Below, in pieces: positions 35,601 through 44,904 of a stretch of 64,000 nucleotides of DNA. This stretch comes from Streptococcus orisasini. Lineage in GTDB: Bacteria > Bacillota > Bacilli > Lactobacillales > Streptococcaceae. The notes beneath the pieces were generated by a model. It was not told the origin of the DNA. It searched no databases and saw only the letters and a program-made list of their open reading frames with translations. The stretch lies in assembly GCF_001431045.1 (NCBI RefSeq), contig NZ_BCLE01000040.1:1-64000 (forward strand). The letters run 5' to 3'. Each line of letters begins with the position of its first letter. Position 1 is the stretch's first letter. Position numbers and translations under genes: made by a program.

Positions 35601-36201
35601 GGTCAATTTGGATGCTATTGGTCAATATGAAGAAGTGTCTGAACGTTTGCAGTTTTTAAATGGGCAAAAAGATGATCTGGTTCGTGCCAAAGATCTTTTA
35701 CTGAGTACGATTCATGACATGGATAATGAAGTGAAGGCGCGCTTTAAGACGACCTTTGAAGCTATTCGGGAAAGCTTTAAGACGACCTTTACGCAGATGT
35801 TTGGTGGCGGCAGTGCTGATTTGCTGCTGACAGAAGGAGATCTTCTGACCACTGGTGTTGAAATCTCCGTGCAGCCGCCAGGCAAGAAAATTCAGTCGCT
35901 CAACTTGATGTCAGGTGGCGAAAAGGCTCTGTCTGCCTTAGCACTTTTATTTGCCATTATTCGTGTGAAGACCATTCCTTTTGTTATTTTGGATGAGGTT
36001 GAGGCAGCCCTCGATGAGGCTAACGTCAAACGCTTTGGCGATTATCTCAACCGTTTTGACAAGTCCAGCCAGTTCATCGTTGTTACCCACCGCAAGGGAA
36101 CCATGTCTGCGGCTGACAGTATTTACGGTGTAACCATGCAGGAATCAGGTGTTTCAAAGATTGTCTCTGTCAAACTGAAGGAAGTTGATACAGTGTCATA
36201 A
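32665..36201 (+). CDS. smc: Chromosome partition protein Smc
   Basis: The 1178-residue SMC ATPase has Walker A VGPNGSGKSN (about residues 30-39), a long coiled coil (about 170-500), a hinge (about 520-640), a second coiled coil and the C-terminal head. The head carries signature LMSGGEKALSALAL and Walker B FVILDEVEAALDEAN. It organises and segregates the chromosome with ScpA and ScpB. The rnc-smc linkage is common in Firmicutes. Confidence 0.96.
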   Translation: MFLKEIEMQGFKSFADKTKVEFDRGVTAVVGPNGSGKSNITESLRWALGESSAKSLRGGKMPDVIFAGTENRKPLNYAQVTVVLDNSDGFIKEAQKEIRVERHIYRNGDSDYLIDGKKVRLRDIHDLFMDTGLGRDSFSIISQGRVEEIFNSKPEERRAIFEEAAGVLKYKTRKKETESKLNQTQDNLDRLDDIIYELETQIKPLEKQAKTAKEFLVLEAERKEKHLDLLVYQILHHKEELEAHQNRLMGIKEDLQAYYQERGQLETKNQQLKGKRHNLSQQIDQKQAELLEVTRLISDYERKIELIKLESSQKAEKKQSTQERLSQLVVQKDTLKAEIAEKEGELADLETKSQQKKQAIEDLEAELSRFSTNPDQMIENLREDFVKLMQKEADSSNQLTILKAEIENQKQESANKTAEIKQLKADLDKTKQLTEKEAEVLKASKSKVQELLANYQKAAQLVQNLEADYNKQQDQMFTMLDELKEKRARQHSLESILKNHSNFYAGVRSVLQQADRIQGIVGAVSEHLTFDKKYQTALEIALGGSSQNIIVEDEAAAKRSIAFLKQNRQGRATFLPLTTIKPRRLSEQNQAALLSSQGFLGLARDLVSFEPRLEGIFSNLLGVTAVFDSLDHANQAARKLRYQVRLVTLDGTEIRPGGSFSGGANRQNNSTFIKPELDSLTKELALLEEQQVQQEKKVNQVKEDLDNQKAKLLELREEGNQARLSEQKAELEYQQLQSRLEELTLLYEQLTQSDSTESVHDLDKEKEELEQILQKIAVDKEKLSQEIAQFKENKDSIQQKTAALSQELSALRLSERDLANSQRFEKSNLDRLLADLAELEKNEADMTQLLNSQEEDLDEKRLPALEQQLVASQAKKEDNEKAMIRYRFELEDCEAQLEEIEASLLKANEKNEALIRSQTQLEAKIDQISDQLRHFAGNLAEDYQLSLDEAKKQAQAVDNPEAAKAHLRQLEKQIKQLGPVNLDAIGQYEEVSERLQFLNGQKDDLVRAKDLLLSTIHDMDNEVKARFKTTFEAIRESFKTTFTQMFGGGSADLLLTEGDLLTTGVEISVQPPGKKIQSLNLMSGGEKALSALALLFAIIRVKTIPFVILDEVEAALDEANVKRFGDYLNRFDKSSQFIVVTHRKGTMSAADSIYGVTMQESGVSKIVSVKLKEVDTVS

Positions 36202-36266
36202 AAAGCACTGCACTTGTTTTGTATCTGATTTTTATTGGTTATTGAGCATTAATTTTAAAGTGGCTA

Positions 36267-36295
36267 TTGTGAAAGTCTTTGAAATTTGATAAAAT
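36267..36295 (+). promoter_or_regulatory. Promoter of the pheS T-box transcript
   Basis: TTGTGA (36267-36272), a 17-bp spacer and extended -10 TGATAAAAT (36287-36295) predict a start near 36302. Confidence 0.6.
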
Positions 36296-36301
36296 GTTTA
36301 C

Positions 36302-36583
36302 AATTGAATAAAGAAAGTCTATGAGATTAGTAACTTTATGGTAGTCTGACAGGGAATGCGAGCCGTGACTGGAAGCTCGCTGGATGAAAGTTTAGTGAAT
36401 TCACTCAGGCAGCAGACTTGGAAATTAAGGTCCGGCAGATGCTGGATAAAAACGGATGGTACCGCGTGTCAACGCTCCGATGTGAGTGATGGCAGGCGGT
36501 TTTTTAATAGCCTGCAAGACATGTTACCTAGCAGCTTGGCTGTTGGTATCAAGTTCTGCCTAGACTTTGTAGATGGAGGAAGT
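36302..36583 (+). promoter_or_regulatory. T-box leader (tRNA-Phe sensing) of pheS
   Basis: The T-box core GGATGGTACCGCG is at 36454-36466. Part of it forms the terminator: ACCGCGTGTCA (36461-36471) pairs with TGGCAGGCGGT (36490-36500, one G-G mismatch) before a T-run to 36505. Stem I contains a TTC (Phe) triplet at 36400-36402 in a GTGAATTCAC context, a candidate specifier. Uncharged tRNA-Phe would stabilise the antiterminator and allow pheS transcription. An in-frame ATG at 36356 lies inside this leader and is not the gene start. Confidence 0.88.
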
Positions 36584-37627
36584 ATGGATTTACAAGCACA
36601 ATTAGAAGAATTAAAAAAGAGCACGCAGGCTCAGTTGCAGGCCATCAAGGCTGAAAATGCTAAGGAACTGCAGGATTTGCGTGTTAAGGTTTTGGGTAAA
36701 AAAGGCTCTTTGACAGAACTCTTAAAAGGACTTAAAGATCTGCCCAATGAACTGCGGCCTGTTGTCGGTAAACAGGTTAATGAGGTGCGCGATGTCTTGA
36801 CCAAGGCTTTTGAAGAGCAGGGCAAGATTCTTGCAGCGGCTAAGATTCAGGCTCAATTAGAATCTGAATCTTTAGACGTCACACTGCCAGGCCGCAAGAT
36901 TTCGGTGGGGAACCGTCATGTTCTCAGCCAAGTAACTGAGGAAATAGAAGATATTTTCTTGGGAATGGGCTTTCAGGTTGTTGATGGTTATGAAGTAGAG
37001 CAAGATTATTATAACTTTGAACGTATGAATCTGCCTAAAGACCATCCGGCGCGTGATATGCAGGATACTTTCTATATTTCTGAAGATATTTTGCTTCGGA
37101 CACATACCAGTCCTGTTCAGGCACGTACTCTGGATAAGCATGATTTTTCAAAGGGTCCGCTTAAGATGATTTCACCGGGACGTGTTTTCCGCCGTGATAC
37201 GGATGATGCGACACACTCTCATCAATTTCATCAGATTGAAGGCTTGGTCGTTGGTAAAAATATTTCTATGGGTGATCTTAAAGGTACGCTTGAGATGATT
37301 AGTAAAAAGATGTTTGGTGAAGATCGCAAGATTCGCCTGCGTCCATCCTATTTCCCATTTACAGAACCTTCTGTTGAAGTAGACGTTTCTTGTTTTAAAT
37401 GTGGCGGTAAAGGCTGCAATGTCTGCAAGAAAACAGGCTGGATTGAAATTCTCGGGGCTGGTATGGTTCATCCAAGAGTCCTGGAGATGGCTGGTGTAGA
37501 CTCTGAAGAATACTCAGGTTTTGCTTTTGGTCTTGGTCAGGAACGAATTGCCATGCTGCGCTATGGAATTAATGATATCCGCGGCTTCTATCAAGGTGAC
37601 AGCCGCTTTACGGAGCAGTTTAAATGA
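36584..37627 (+). CDS. pheS: Phenylalanyl-tRNA synthetase alpha subunit
   Basis: The 347-residue class II synthetase subunit has an N-terminal coiled coil (about residues 1-85) and the catalytic domain with motif 2 around [26 protein letters not shown]-type sequence (about 200-225). Motif 3 is [19 protein letters not shown] CxxC-x2-C element ([12 protein letters not shown]) is present. The ATG at 36584 follows GGAGGA and gives the family length. Control is by the upstream T-box. Confidence 0.96.
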   Translation: MDLQAQLEELKKSTQAQLQAIKAENAKELQDLRVKVLGKKGSLTELLKGLKDLPNELRPVVGKQVNEVRDVLTKAFEEQGKILAAAKIQAQLESESLDVTLPGRKISVGNRHVLSQVTEEIEDIFLGMGFQVVDGYEVEQDYYNFERMNLPKDHPARDMQDTFYISEDILLRTHTSPVQARTLDKHDFSKGPLKMISPGRVFRRDTDDATHSHQFHQIEGLVVGKNISMGDLKGTLEMISKKMFGEDRKIRLRPSYFPFTEPSVEVDVSCFKCGGKGCNVCKKTGWIEILGAGMVHPRVLEMAGVDSEEYSGFAFGLGQERIAMLRYGINDIRGFYQGDSRFTEQFK

Positions 37628-38145
37628 TAACAATTGAACCTATTTTACTAGAAGAAGTTGAGACTTTAAGAGAGCTTGCCATCAAAACCTTTCGTGAGAC
37701 CTTCGGGCACGATAATACTGAGGAGCAACTGCAGGCATTTTTTAACTCGGATTTATCAATCGCTGTTTTATCTAAAGAGCTGACAGATCCTGAATCTCAA
37801 AACTATTTTCTTAAAATAGATGGCAGTATCGTTGGTTTTCTCAAACTTAATCAAGGGTCAGCTCAGACTGAACAAAAGCTTGATAATGCCATCGAAATTC
37901 AGCGGGTATATATTCTCAAAGCCTTCCAAGGACAGGGTTTAGGGAAAAAGTTACTAGAATTTGCTCTGGAGAAAGCCTATGCCTCAGGCTGTGACTGGGT
38001 GTGGCTTGGTGTCTGGGAATATAATTTTAAGGCGCAGGCCTTATACAAAAAATATGGTTTTGAGCGTTTTAGTCAGCACCGTTTTATGGTTGGTGACAAG
38101 GCTGATACGGATTGGCTGCTGAAAAAGAGCCTGAAGCAGGCATAG
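37624..38145 (+). CDS. GNAT-family N-acetyltransferase
   Basis: The 173-residue protein carries the acetyl-CoA-binding region [21 protein letters not shown] (motif Q/RxxGxG/A at about residues 106-111), followed by [20 protein letters not shown], typical of GNAT enzymes. The substrate is unknown. It overlaps the pheS stop (ATGA) and lies between pheS and pheT, as in other mutans-group streptococci. Confidence 0.88.
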   Translation: MITIEPILLEEVETLRELAIKTFRETFGHDNTEEQLQAFFNSDLSIAVLSKELTDPESQNYFLKIDGSIVGFLKLNQGSAQTEQKLDNAIEIQRVYILKAFQGQGLGKKLLEFALEKAYASGCDWVWLGVWEYNFKAQALYKKYGFERFSQHRFMVGDKADTDWLLKKSLKQA

Positions 38146-38310
38146 ACCTGTAATCAAGGCTTTTAAATTAAAAAAGGAAGGGATAGAAAATCTTATGCAA
38201 AGAAGTTTGAAGGTTTAGAATTTCTTTGCTTGAGGCTGAGTTTGTTTTGCCAGCAAAGGCGAAAGTGACTCCCTCGTTTTAAAGAGGCATAAGGTTTTTG
38301 CTGTTTTAAT

Positions 38311-40716
38311 ATGTTAGTAAGTTATAAATGGTTAAAAAAATTGGTTGACATTGATGTTCCCAGTCAGGAATTGGCAGAGAAAATGTCAACAACAGGTATT
38401 GAAGTTGAAGGTGTGGAAGTACCATCACAAGGACTTTCTAAGCTTGTAGTTGGTCAGGTACTTTCTTGTCAGGATGTTCCGGAAACTCATCTGCATCTTT
38501 GTCAGGTAGACACTGGTGATGAGGAAGCTAGGCAGATTGTCTGCGGTGCTCCCAATATCAGAGCTGGTATTAAGGTTATTGTAGCGCTTCCAGGAGCCCG
38601 TATTGCGGATAATTACAAAATCAAAAAAGGTAAAATCCGCGGTATGGAGTCGCTCGGCATGATTTGCTCTCTTCAGGAACTGGGGCTGTCTGATTCGATT
38701 GTTCCTAAAGAATTTGCGGATGGGATTCAAATTTTGCCGGATGAGGCTGTAGTTGGTGACAGTATCTTCCCTTATCTTGATTTGGATGATGAGATTATCG
38801 AGCTATCCATTACACCTAACAGGGCGGATGCTCTGTCCATGCGCGGCGTTGCCCACGAAGTGGCTGCAATCTACGATAAAACTGTTGACTTTGAAGAGAA
38901 AACGCTGCGTGAAAGTGAGAAAAAGGCAGCAGATCTTATCAAAGTAGCCATCGAATCTGACGGTGTTCTGACCTACAAGGCCCGCGTTCTTGAAAATGTT
39001 ACGATAAAACCAAGTCCTCAGTGGCTGCAAAACTTGCTGATGAATGCGGGAATCCGCCCCATCAATAATGTGGTTGATGTAACCAATTATGTTTTACTGT
39101 ATTTTGGTCAGCCCATGCATGCTTTTGATCTAGACAAATTCGAATCAGACACGATTATTGCCCGCCAGGCACACCAGGGTGAAAAATTGGTCACTCTTGA
39201 TGGAGAAGAACGCGATTTAATCGACGAAGATCTTGTCATCACTGTGGCAGACAAGCCAGTTGCTCTGGCTGGAGTCATGGGCGGAGCCTCAACTGAAATT
39301 GATGCAGCTTCGAAAAATATTGTTCTTGAAGCAGCTGTCTTTGATGGCAAGGCTGTCCGCAAGACCAGCAGCCGCTTGAATCTGCGTTCTGAAAGTTCAT
39401 CACGGTTTGAAAAGGGAATTAACTACAACGATGTTGCTAAGGCTCTCGATTTTGCGGCTGCCATGATTGCTGAATTGGCTGACGCTGAAGTCCTGTCTGG
39501 CCAAGTAAGTGCCGGTGCTGTGCCGACAGATGATGTAGAGGTGTCAACGACCCTTGATTATGTTAATGTTCGTTTGGGAACAGAACTGACCTTTTCAGAT
39601 ATTGAAACCATCTTTGCTCGTTTAGGCTTTGGTTTGTCTGGAAATGAGGCTTCCTTTACCGTTTCAGTTCCGCGCCGTCGTTGGGACATTAGTATTCAGG
39701 CTGATTTAGTTGAAGAAATTGCCCGGATTTATGGTTATGATAAGCTGCCAACAACCCTGCCAAAGGCTGAGGGGACTGCAGGAGAGCTGACTCAGATGCA
39801 GCAGCTCCGTCGCAAGGTAAGAAGCTTGGCTGAGGGTGCTGGACTGTCAGAAATTATTTCCTATGCTCTGACAACACCAGAAAAAGCAGTAGCCTTTACA
39901 CCTAATCCGACAAAATTAACAGAGTTGCTTTGGCCTATGACTGTTGAGCGTTCGGCACTGCGCCAAAACATGGTTTCTGGTATGCTTGATACCGTTGCTT
40001 ATAATGTAGCTCGTAAAAGCAGCAATCTTGCTCTTTATGAAATCGGCAAAGTTTTCGAACAGACAGCTGATCCACAAAAAGATCTGCCAAAGGAAGTTGA
40101 TACCTTTGCCATGGCTCTGACAGGTTTAATTGCAGAAAAAGATTTCCAAACTCAGGCAACTCCAGTTGATTTCTTTTACGCTAAAGGAATTGTTGAAGCA
40201 ATTCTAGCAAAGTTGGGTCTCAATGTTCAATTTGTCGCTACTAAAGAAATGACTAACATGCACCCAGGCCGTACAGCCTTGATTGAACTTGACGGTCAAG
40301 TTATCGGCTATCTGGGTCAAGTTCACCCGCAGACCGCTAAAGACTATAATATCCCTGAAACTTATGTCGCTGAATTAAATCTCAATGCTCTGGAAGCAGT
40401 CCTTAAACCATCTATGGTCTTTGAAGATATTACCAAGTTCCCAGCTGTTTCCCGTGATATTGCCTTGCTGCTTCCTGAGAAAGTTACTCATCAAGAGGTC
40501 TTGGATGCTATTTTTGCAAGCGGCGTGAAACGCTTGACCAAGGTTAAACTTTTTGATGTTTATGCTGGTCATCATATTGAAGCAGGCAAAAAATCAATGG
40601 CCTACAGTTTGACCTTCCAAAATCCAAACGACAACTTAACAGACGAAGAAGTTGCCAAATACATGGATAAAATCACCAAGTCACTGATGGAATTGCTTGG
40701 AGCAGAAGTCCGTTAG
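38311..40716 (+). CDS. pheT: Phenylalanyl-tRNA synthetase beta subunit
   Basis: The 801-residue subunit has an N-terminal tRNA-binding OB fold (about residues 40-150), the B3/B4 editing domain, the B5 domain and a C-terminal FDX-ACB anticodon-binding domain (about 707-800). A 165-base gap with small hairpins separates it from the acetyltransferase gene. No Shine-Dalgarno is correctly placed before the ATG: the nearest AAGG is about 20 bases upstream, though the [13 protein letters not shown] start matches the family. Confidence 0.95.
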   Translation: MLVSYKWLKKLVDIDVPSQELAEKMSTTGIEVEGVEVPSQGLSKLVVGQVLSCQDVPETHLHLCQVDTGDEEARQIVCGAPNIRAGIKVIVALPGARIADNYKIKKGKIRGMESLGMICSLQELGLSDSIVPKEFADGIQILPDEAVVGDSIFPYLDLDDEIIELSITPNRADALSMRGVAHEVAAIYDKTVDFEEKTLRESEKKAADLIKVAIESDGVLTYKARVLENVTIKPSPQWLQNLLMNAGIRPINNVVDVTNYVLLYFGQPMHAFDLDKFESDTIIARQAHQGEKLVTLDGEERDLIDEDLVITVADKPVALAGVMGGASTEIDAASKNIVLEAAVFDGKAVRKTSSRLNLRSESSSRFEKGINYNDVAKALDFAAAMIAELADAEVLSGQVSAGAVPTDDVEVSTTLDYVNVRLGTELTFSDIETIFARLGFGLSGNEASFTVSVPRRRWDISIQADLVEEIARIYGYDKLPTTLPKAEGTAGELTQMQQLRRKVRSLAEGAGLSEIISYALTTPEKAVAFTPNPTKLTELLWPMTVERSALRQNMVSGMLDTVAYNVARKSSNLALYEIGKVFEQTADPQKDLPKEVDTFAMALTGLIAEKDFQTQATPVDFFYAKGIVEAILAKLGLNVQFVATKEMTNMHPGRTALIELDGQVIGYLGQVHPQTAKDYNIPETYVAELNLNALEAVLKPSMVFEDITKFPAVSRDIALLLPEKVTHQEVLDAIFASGVKRLTKVKLFDVYAGHHIEAGKKSMAYSLTFQNPNDNLTDEEVAKYMDKITKSLMELLGAEVR

Positions 40717-40740
40717 AATGGTCTTTCTTAATATAAAAAA

Positions 40741-40786
40741 GGCTAAAAGCCTAATCGACAGCTATCGATTAGGCTTTTAGCCTTTT
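40741..40786. terminator. Bidirectional terminator between pheT and the nucleotidase gene
   Basis: An 18-bp perfect stem (40741-40758 with 40765-40782) is flanked by A residues on the left and TTTT on the right, serving both converging genes. Confidence 0.9.
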
Positions 40787-40804
40787 GCTCTATAATATTG
40801 GCGT

Positions 40805-43330
40805 TTAGCCCTTTTTCTTTTTCTTGCCAAAGACTCCTGCTAAGGCGAGGAAACTGTAACCAAATAAACTGTATAAAATACTGCTGGTTTCAGATGAATT
40901 TGTATTTGGCAAAGCTGCTTTAGCTTTTGTTTGGACCTTTTGGGTATTGGTTTTGCTGGCAATACTTGTATTACTGTTAGCTGCAGCCTTGGTTTCAGCA
41001 TAGGCTTTGGCTACCAAGATATAAATATCTTGATGTTTGGACTGATCTAAAGTTTTGTTGTCTGTTGGTTTGTTCCTATCAGGAAGAGCTGTCTCAGGAT
41101 CTTTGTAGCTGTAGCGATATTCCCCAAAACCTTCAGAAGCAGATGGTCCAATATAAGAAATCTCAGCATGGTCAGCTAGGTATTTTTGAGCATTTTCAGA
41201 CGATAAAAAGCGAATATCTAAGCCCTTGATACTACTTGTAAAGGACCAATTGCCATCGGCTGAAGGATTAATGGTTTTTTCAGATATTATATAGTCAATG
41301 ATGGCCTGCCGGTTTTCCAGATTGAGCAGCCGTTTTTCAGCAGCATCTCTGACACCAGGGAAATTGCCTGTTGCTCGGTAGTTGTTGCTGATGACGATAA
41401 AGGTTTGATTGGGGTCAATTGGCTGTCCCTGATAGTTAAGTTCGCGAACACGACTGGCAGTCGGATTAACCAATTTTCCTTCGTAGTCATACTTGTTGGG
41501 CTGCGTGATATCAAACTTATAAGTCAGGCCATCAATCACATCAAAGTTATAGGAACGATAGTTACTGTTAATCAGCTGCTGAGGTTTGCTGCTGTTAGGA
41601 TCGATCTGGTTAAATTGTCCAGCAGACATTTCCAGCCATTCCTTGATTTGAGCACCTGTAAGTTTAATGATAGCAGTGACATTGTCATAGAGATAAAGAT
41701 CGGCAACATTTTTAATAGCCAATGCTCCGGCAGGAATGTCTGTGTAGTAAGTGGCATCGCCGCGCGTACCCGCTTTAAACGGTGCGGCAGCAGAAAGGAT
41801 TGGCAAATTGGCATCAGCTGTACCAGCCAATTGTTTTTTACCGTACCAGAGTTGTGCATTATTTACAATTTGAATGGACGGATCATCCAGCACTTGAGCA
41901 AAGTAACTATTAATCGGCGCTGTTGTTTGCCCAACCTTTTGGCGAACATAATTAATGGTGCCTTGGTGTTCTTCTTTGACCATATCAATCAGCTCTTGGT
42001 CAGCTACAGGAGAAGTCGTATCAATTTTACGGAGTTTAGACTTGCTGTTGGTTACCTGCCACTTACCCTCTTTGTAGGTCAAAGTCAAATCCATAATACC
42101 AAGGTGGTCACCAAATTTTCCGGCCATAACAACAGGCTTGCCGTTGATGAGACCGTTGATATCATCGACACCTTTGTATTTGGCGTAAAAGCTTGTACCG
42201 TCACCATTAGGAAAATCAGCATGTGAATGTCCCGTAGCCACAGCATCAACCCCATCAATGCCAGCTAGGAAATAACCCTCATTTTCTTCGCCGACTTCAT
42301 AGTTATCATCACCGATACCCGAATGAGCTAGAACCAAAACGATGTCAGCACCAGCTTCTTTCATGCTTGGCACGATGGCTTTTACTGCTTCAACAGGATC
42401 ATCAACGATAACCTTGCCTTCAAGATTGGCCTTATCCCAAACTAGAATTTGTCTTGGCAGAACGCCTGTAATGCCGACCTTGACAGTTGTTTGTCTGCCT
42501 TTCGTATCAGTGAAAACTTTGTTGAGAATGATATAGGGCTGATAATAGTGCTGACCTGTATGAGCATCGCGGACATTGGCATTGACGATAGGGACGTCTG
42601 ATGTATTAACCATTCGGTTGAGAAAATCAAGTCCGTAATTAAATTCATGATTGCCCAAAGTTTCAGCGTCATAGCCTAATTTTTCAAAGGCCTTGTACAT
42701 GGGGTGGGTTTGGCCTTCTTTAACAGGATTAATAAGAGCTTTGTAGGTGCCAAATGGAGTTCCTTGAATAGTATCTCCGCTGTCAACAAGGACGATATTG
42801 CTATTTTCTTTACGCGCTTTTTCAATAAGCACAGCAGTTTTAGCAAGTCCGACAGTTTGGGAAGCCTTGTCTTGATAATAGTCGTAGTTGACTAGGTTGG
42901 TATGGAGATCAGTCGTTGAGAGAATACGCATGTCAACAGTCTGTCCTTCAACAGGCTCTGGTGTTTTCACAGTCTCTTTAGCCTGAGCTGCTGCAGTTAC
43001 TGGCATATTTATTTTAGATGCGGGAGCTGTTTCAGTGGCATCACTTTCTGCAGCTTCCTGTGTCTGAGGGTTTAATCCAGTATTGTCTGTGGCATTAAGA
43101 GGTGCTGCAGCGCTTTCTGTTTGATTAGGAACTGCCGCAGGCTGCTCGGGACTTTCAGCTGGAGCAGCTTGGGTCATACCTGTTGCTGCATTGTTGTCTC
43201 CTGATGGAACCGCAGCATTTATGTCATTGGCTGGAGCTGCTTCGTCTGCCTGAACAATAGAATTAACACCGCCAGCCATGGCAAAAAGAGAGAGTAGCAG
43301 TACACTCTTGGACAAATAATGTTTAGACAT
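40805..43330 (-). CDS. Cell-wall-anchored 2',3'-cyclic nucleotide phosphodiesterase / nucleotidase
   Basis: The 841-residue surface protein has a signal peptide (about residues 1-28, SIVQA/DE) and an Ala/Pro/Glu-rich linker to about 130. The metallophosphatase domain contains ILSTTDLHTNL, VDSGDTIQGTPFG, GNHEFNYGL, LAHSGIGDD and GHSHADF, followed by a 5'-nucleotidase C-terminal domain. The C-terminus has a sortase-like signal LPNTN, a hydrophobic stretch and KKKKKG. Related proteins (CdnP, SntA, CpdB) hydrolyse extracellular cyclic dinucleotides and nucleotides. The ATG at 43330 follows AAAGGAG; a longer upstream frame is rejected. Confidence 0.92.
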   Translation of the reverse strand: MSKHYLSKSVLLLSLFAMAGGVNSIVQADEAAPANDINAAVPSGDNNAATGMTQAAPAESPEQPAAVPNQTESAAAPLNATDNTGLNPQTQEAAESDATETAPASKINMPVTAAAQAKETVKTPEPVEGQTVDMRILSTTDLHTNLVNYDYYQDKASQTVGLAKTAVLIEKARKENSNIVLVDSGDTIQGTPFGTYKALINPVKEGQTHPMYKAFEKLGYDAETLGNHEFNYGLDFLNRMVNTSDVPIVNANVRDAHTGQHYYQPYIILNKVFTDTKGRQTTVKVGITGVLPRQILVWDKANLEGKVIVDDPVEAVKAIVPSMKEAGADIVLVLAHSGIGDDNYEVGEENEGYFLAGIDGVDAVATGHSHADFPNGDGTSFYAKYKGVDDINGLINGKPVVMAGKFGDHLGIMDLTLTYKEGKWQVTNSKSKLRKIDTTSPVADQELIDMVKEEHQGTINYVRQKVGQTTAPINSYFAQVLDDPSIQIVNNAQLWYGKKQLAGTADANLPILSAAAPFKAGTRGDATYYTDIPAGALAIKNVADLYLYDNVTAIIKLTGAQIKEWLEMSAGQFNQIDPNSSKPQQLINSNYRSYNFDVIDGLTYKFDITQPNKYDYEGKLVNPTASRVRELNYQGQPIDPNQTFIVISNNYRATGNFPGVRDAAEKRLLNLENRQAIIDYIISEKTINPSADGNWSFTSSIKGLDIRFLSSENAQKYLADHAEISYIGPSASEGFGEYRYSYKDPETALPDRNKPTDNKTLDQSKHQDIYILVAKAYAETKAAANSNTSIASKTNTQKVQTKAKAALPNTNSSETSSILYSLFGYSFLALAGVFGKKKKKG

Positions 43331-43369
43331 AATAAATCTCCTTTGTTCATAAAATATCCTATGTAGTCT

Positions 43370-43375
43370 ATTATA
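43370..43375 (-). promoter_or_regulatory. -10 box of the nucleotidase gene
   Basis: TATAAT on the minus strand (43375-43370), preceded by TTTTTG, lies about 40 nt before the start codon. No convincing -35 was found. Confidence 0.5.
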
Positions 43376-43482
43376 CAAAAAGAAAACCTTTTCAGAAAGG
43401 CCAAAAATAAAAGAATCTGTCAAATTTAGCTAGGCTGCTTCAATAGCTGTGACAAATTCTTTTTACGATATTAACTGATTGT

Positions 43483-44031
43483 TTAGGAAATACCAAAAAT
43501 CTGGTCAATTTTGGCAATCATGGCGGCGATTTCTTCCGGTGATTCGCGCACGCCGTTTTTGATCCAGAGAACAACAATGTTTTCAATAGCTGCACACAGA
43601 CTGCTTACCGCATAGGGTTCGGGTAGGTGAATACTACTTGTGATTTTTTTGACAGAAGAGGGATTGTTGTGAATCACTTCTTCTAAAAACTGGCGGACTT
43701 TTTTAGGAAAATCAATGAAAGACAACTGGGAAACGATTTTGAAAAAGCTCTCATACTCCTGTTTGATATTATACAGAGCTTTTGTGATAGCATCTTGATT
43801 GGTAAAATTATTGTGGACGAAAATAAGGGCGAAGCGTTGAGTGACCTCCTCGGAAATAGAATTTGCCAGATCGTTTTTATCCAAGTAATGTAGGTAAAAA
43901 GTACCGCGGTTGATGCCAGCAAGACTTGTAATATCACTAATGGTGATTTCAGATAACTCTTTTTTCTCAAGCAAACTAATAAAGGCGGCTTTTATTTTAG
44001 CTTCACTTTGAGTTTTACGAGCTTGGCTCAT
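43483..44031 (-). CDS. TetR-family transcriptional regulator
   Basis: The 182-residue protein has an N-terminal helix-turn-helix (ITISDITSLAGINRGTFYLHY, about residues 28-48 from the chosen start) typical of TetR/AcrR repressors, then a ligand-binding domain of no evident specificity. The ATG at 44031 follows AAGGAG by seven bases; an upstream in-frame ATG at 44049 lacks a ribosome binding site. It is divergent from the ABC exporter genes and probably represses them through the paired operators between. Confidence 0.9.
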   Translation of the reverse strand: MSQARKTQSEAKIKAAFISLLEKKELSEITISDITSLAGINRGTFYLHYLDKNDLANSISEEVTQRFALIFVHNNFTNQDAITKALYNIKQEYESFFKIVSQLSFIDFPKKVRQFLEEVIHNNPSSVKKITSSIHLPEPYAVSSLCAAIENIVVLWIKNGVRESPEEIAAMIAKIDQIFGIS

Positions 44032-44074
44032 GTTGTGACTCCTTGTCAAAAAACAGTTTCAAAAAAATAAATGC

Positions 44075-44092
44075 TTAAATCAACAGAATGTT
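44075..44092. promoter_or_regulatory. Putative TetR operator, site 1
   Basis: TTAAATCAACAGAATGTT has a near-palindromic AACAGAATGTT core and is repeated at 44143-44160 with one base changed. Confidence 0.5.
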
Positions 44093-44103
44093 TATTTTTG
44101 TTC

Positions 44104-44132
44104 TTGTCATTTTGTCACAAGCATTATACAAT
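44104..44132 (+). promoter_or_regulatory. Promoter of the ABC exporter genes
   Basis: TTGTCA (44104-44109), 17 bp, TACAAT (44127-44132). It lies between the two putative operator copies. Confidence 0.6.
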
Positions 44133-44142
44133 AAGCACCGTA

Positions 44143-44160
44143 TTAAATCAACAGACTGTT
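44143..44160. promoter_or_regulatory. Putative TetR operator, site 2
   Basis: TTAAATCAACAGACTGTT contains the perfect palindrome AACAGACTGTT. It overlaps the expected transcription start region of the exporter genes, a repressing position. Confidence 0.55.
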
Positions 44161-44189
44161 CAATCTGGTAGACTGGAAGGAAAATTATT

Positions 44190-44891
44190 ATGCCTTATAT
44201 AGAAATGAAAAACAGCTATAAGCGCTATCAAACAGGTGATACAGAAATTGTAGCTAATAATAATGTCAGCTTTTCAATTGAAAAGGGCGAATTGGTCATC
44301 ATTCTGGGAGCTTCTGGCGCTGGCAAATCAACGGTACTGAACATTCTAGGAGGTATGGATACCAATGATGAGGGACAGGTTATCATTGACGGTCAGGATA
44401 TCGCAGGTTACAGTGCCAAGCAGCGAACGGCTTACCGCCGCACAGATGTTGGCTTTGTTTTTCAGTTTTACAACTTGGTACCCAATCTGACCGCCAAAGA
44501 AAATGTAGAGTTAGCTTCAGAAATTGTTCCTGATGCGCGTGATGCTGCAGCAACGCTTGAGAGTGTGGGTTTGGGAAAACGCCTCAATAATTTTCCTGCT
44601 CAGCTTTCAGGCGGCGAGCAGCAGCGGGTATCCATTGCACGGGCAGTAGCTAAGAATCCCAAAATTCTACTTTGTGATGAACCGACAGGAGCACTTGACT
44701 ACAAGACAGGCAAGCAGGTTTTAAAAATTTTGCAAAATATGTCGCAGAAACAAGGAGCAACTGTTATTATCGTTACTCATAACAGCTCGCTGGCACCAAT
44801 TGCAGACCGGGTCATTTATATGCATGATGCACAGGTGGCTGATATTAAAACTAACCCATCCCCGCAGGATATTGATTTGATTGAGTACTAG
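44190..44891 (+). CDS. ABC exporter, ATP-binding protein (MacB/LolD type)
   Basis: The 233-residue ATPase has Walker [10 protein letters not shown] (about residues 40-48), signature [16 protein letters not shown] and Walker [13 protein letters not shown]. It belongs to the MacB/LolD/FtsE-like class that drives mechanotransmission permeases. A GGAAGGA ribosome binding site precedes it, and the permease gene follows after 13 bases. Confidence 0.93.
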   Translation: MPYIEMKNSYKRYQTGDTEIVANNNVSFSIEKGELVIILGASGAGKSTVLNILGGMDTNDEGQVIIDGQDIAGYSAKQRTAYRRTDVGFVFQFYNLVPNLTAKENVELASEIVPDARDAAATLESVGLGKRLNNFPAQLSGGEQQRVSIARAVAKNPKILLCDEPTGALDYKTGKQVLKILQNMSQKQGATVIIVTHNSSLAPIADRVIYMHDAQVADIKTNPSPQDIDLIEY

Positions 44892-44904
44892 GAGGTGGGA
44901 AATA

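Noticed and set aside
41405-42226. A 273-codon open frame on the plus strand
   Set aside because: It lies entirely antisense to the well-supported nucleotidase gene, has no ribosome binding site and no family-like features.
43376-43400. A cre-like sequence upstream of the nucleotidase gene (TGAAAAGGTTTTCT on the minus strand)
   Set aside because: It lacks the central CG of the cre consensus and differs at the last position; the match is too weak.
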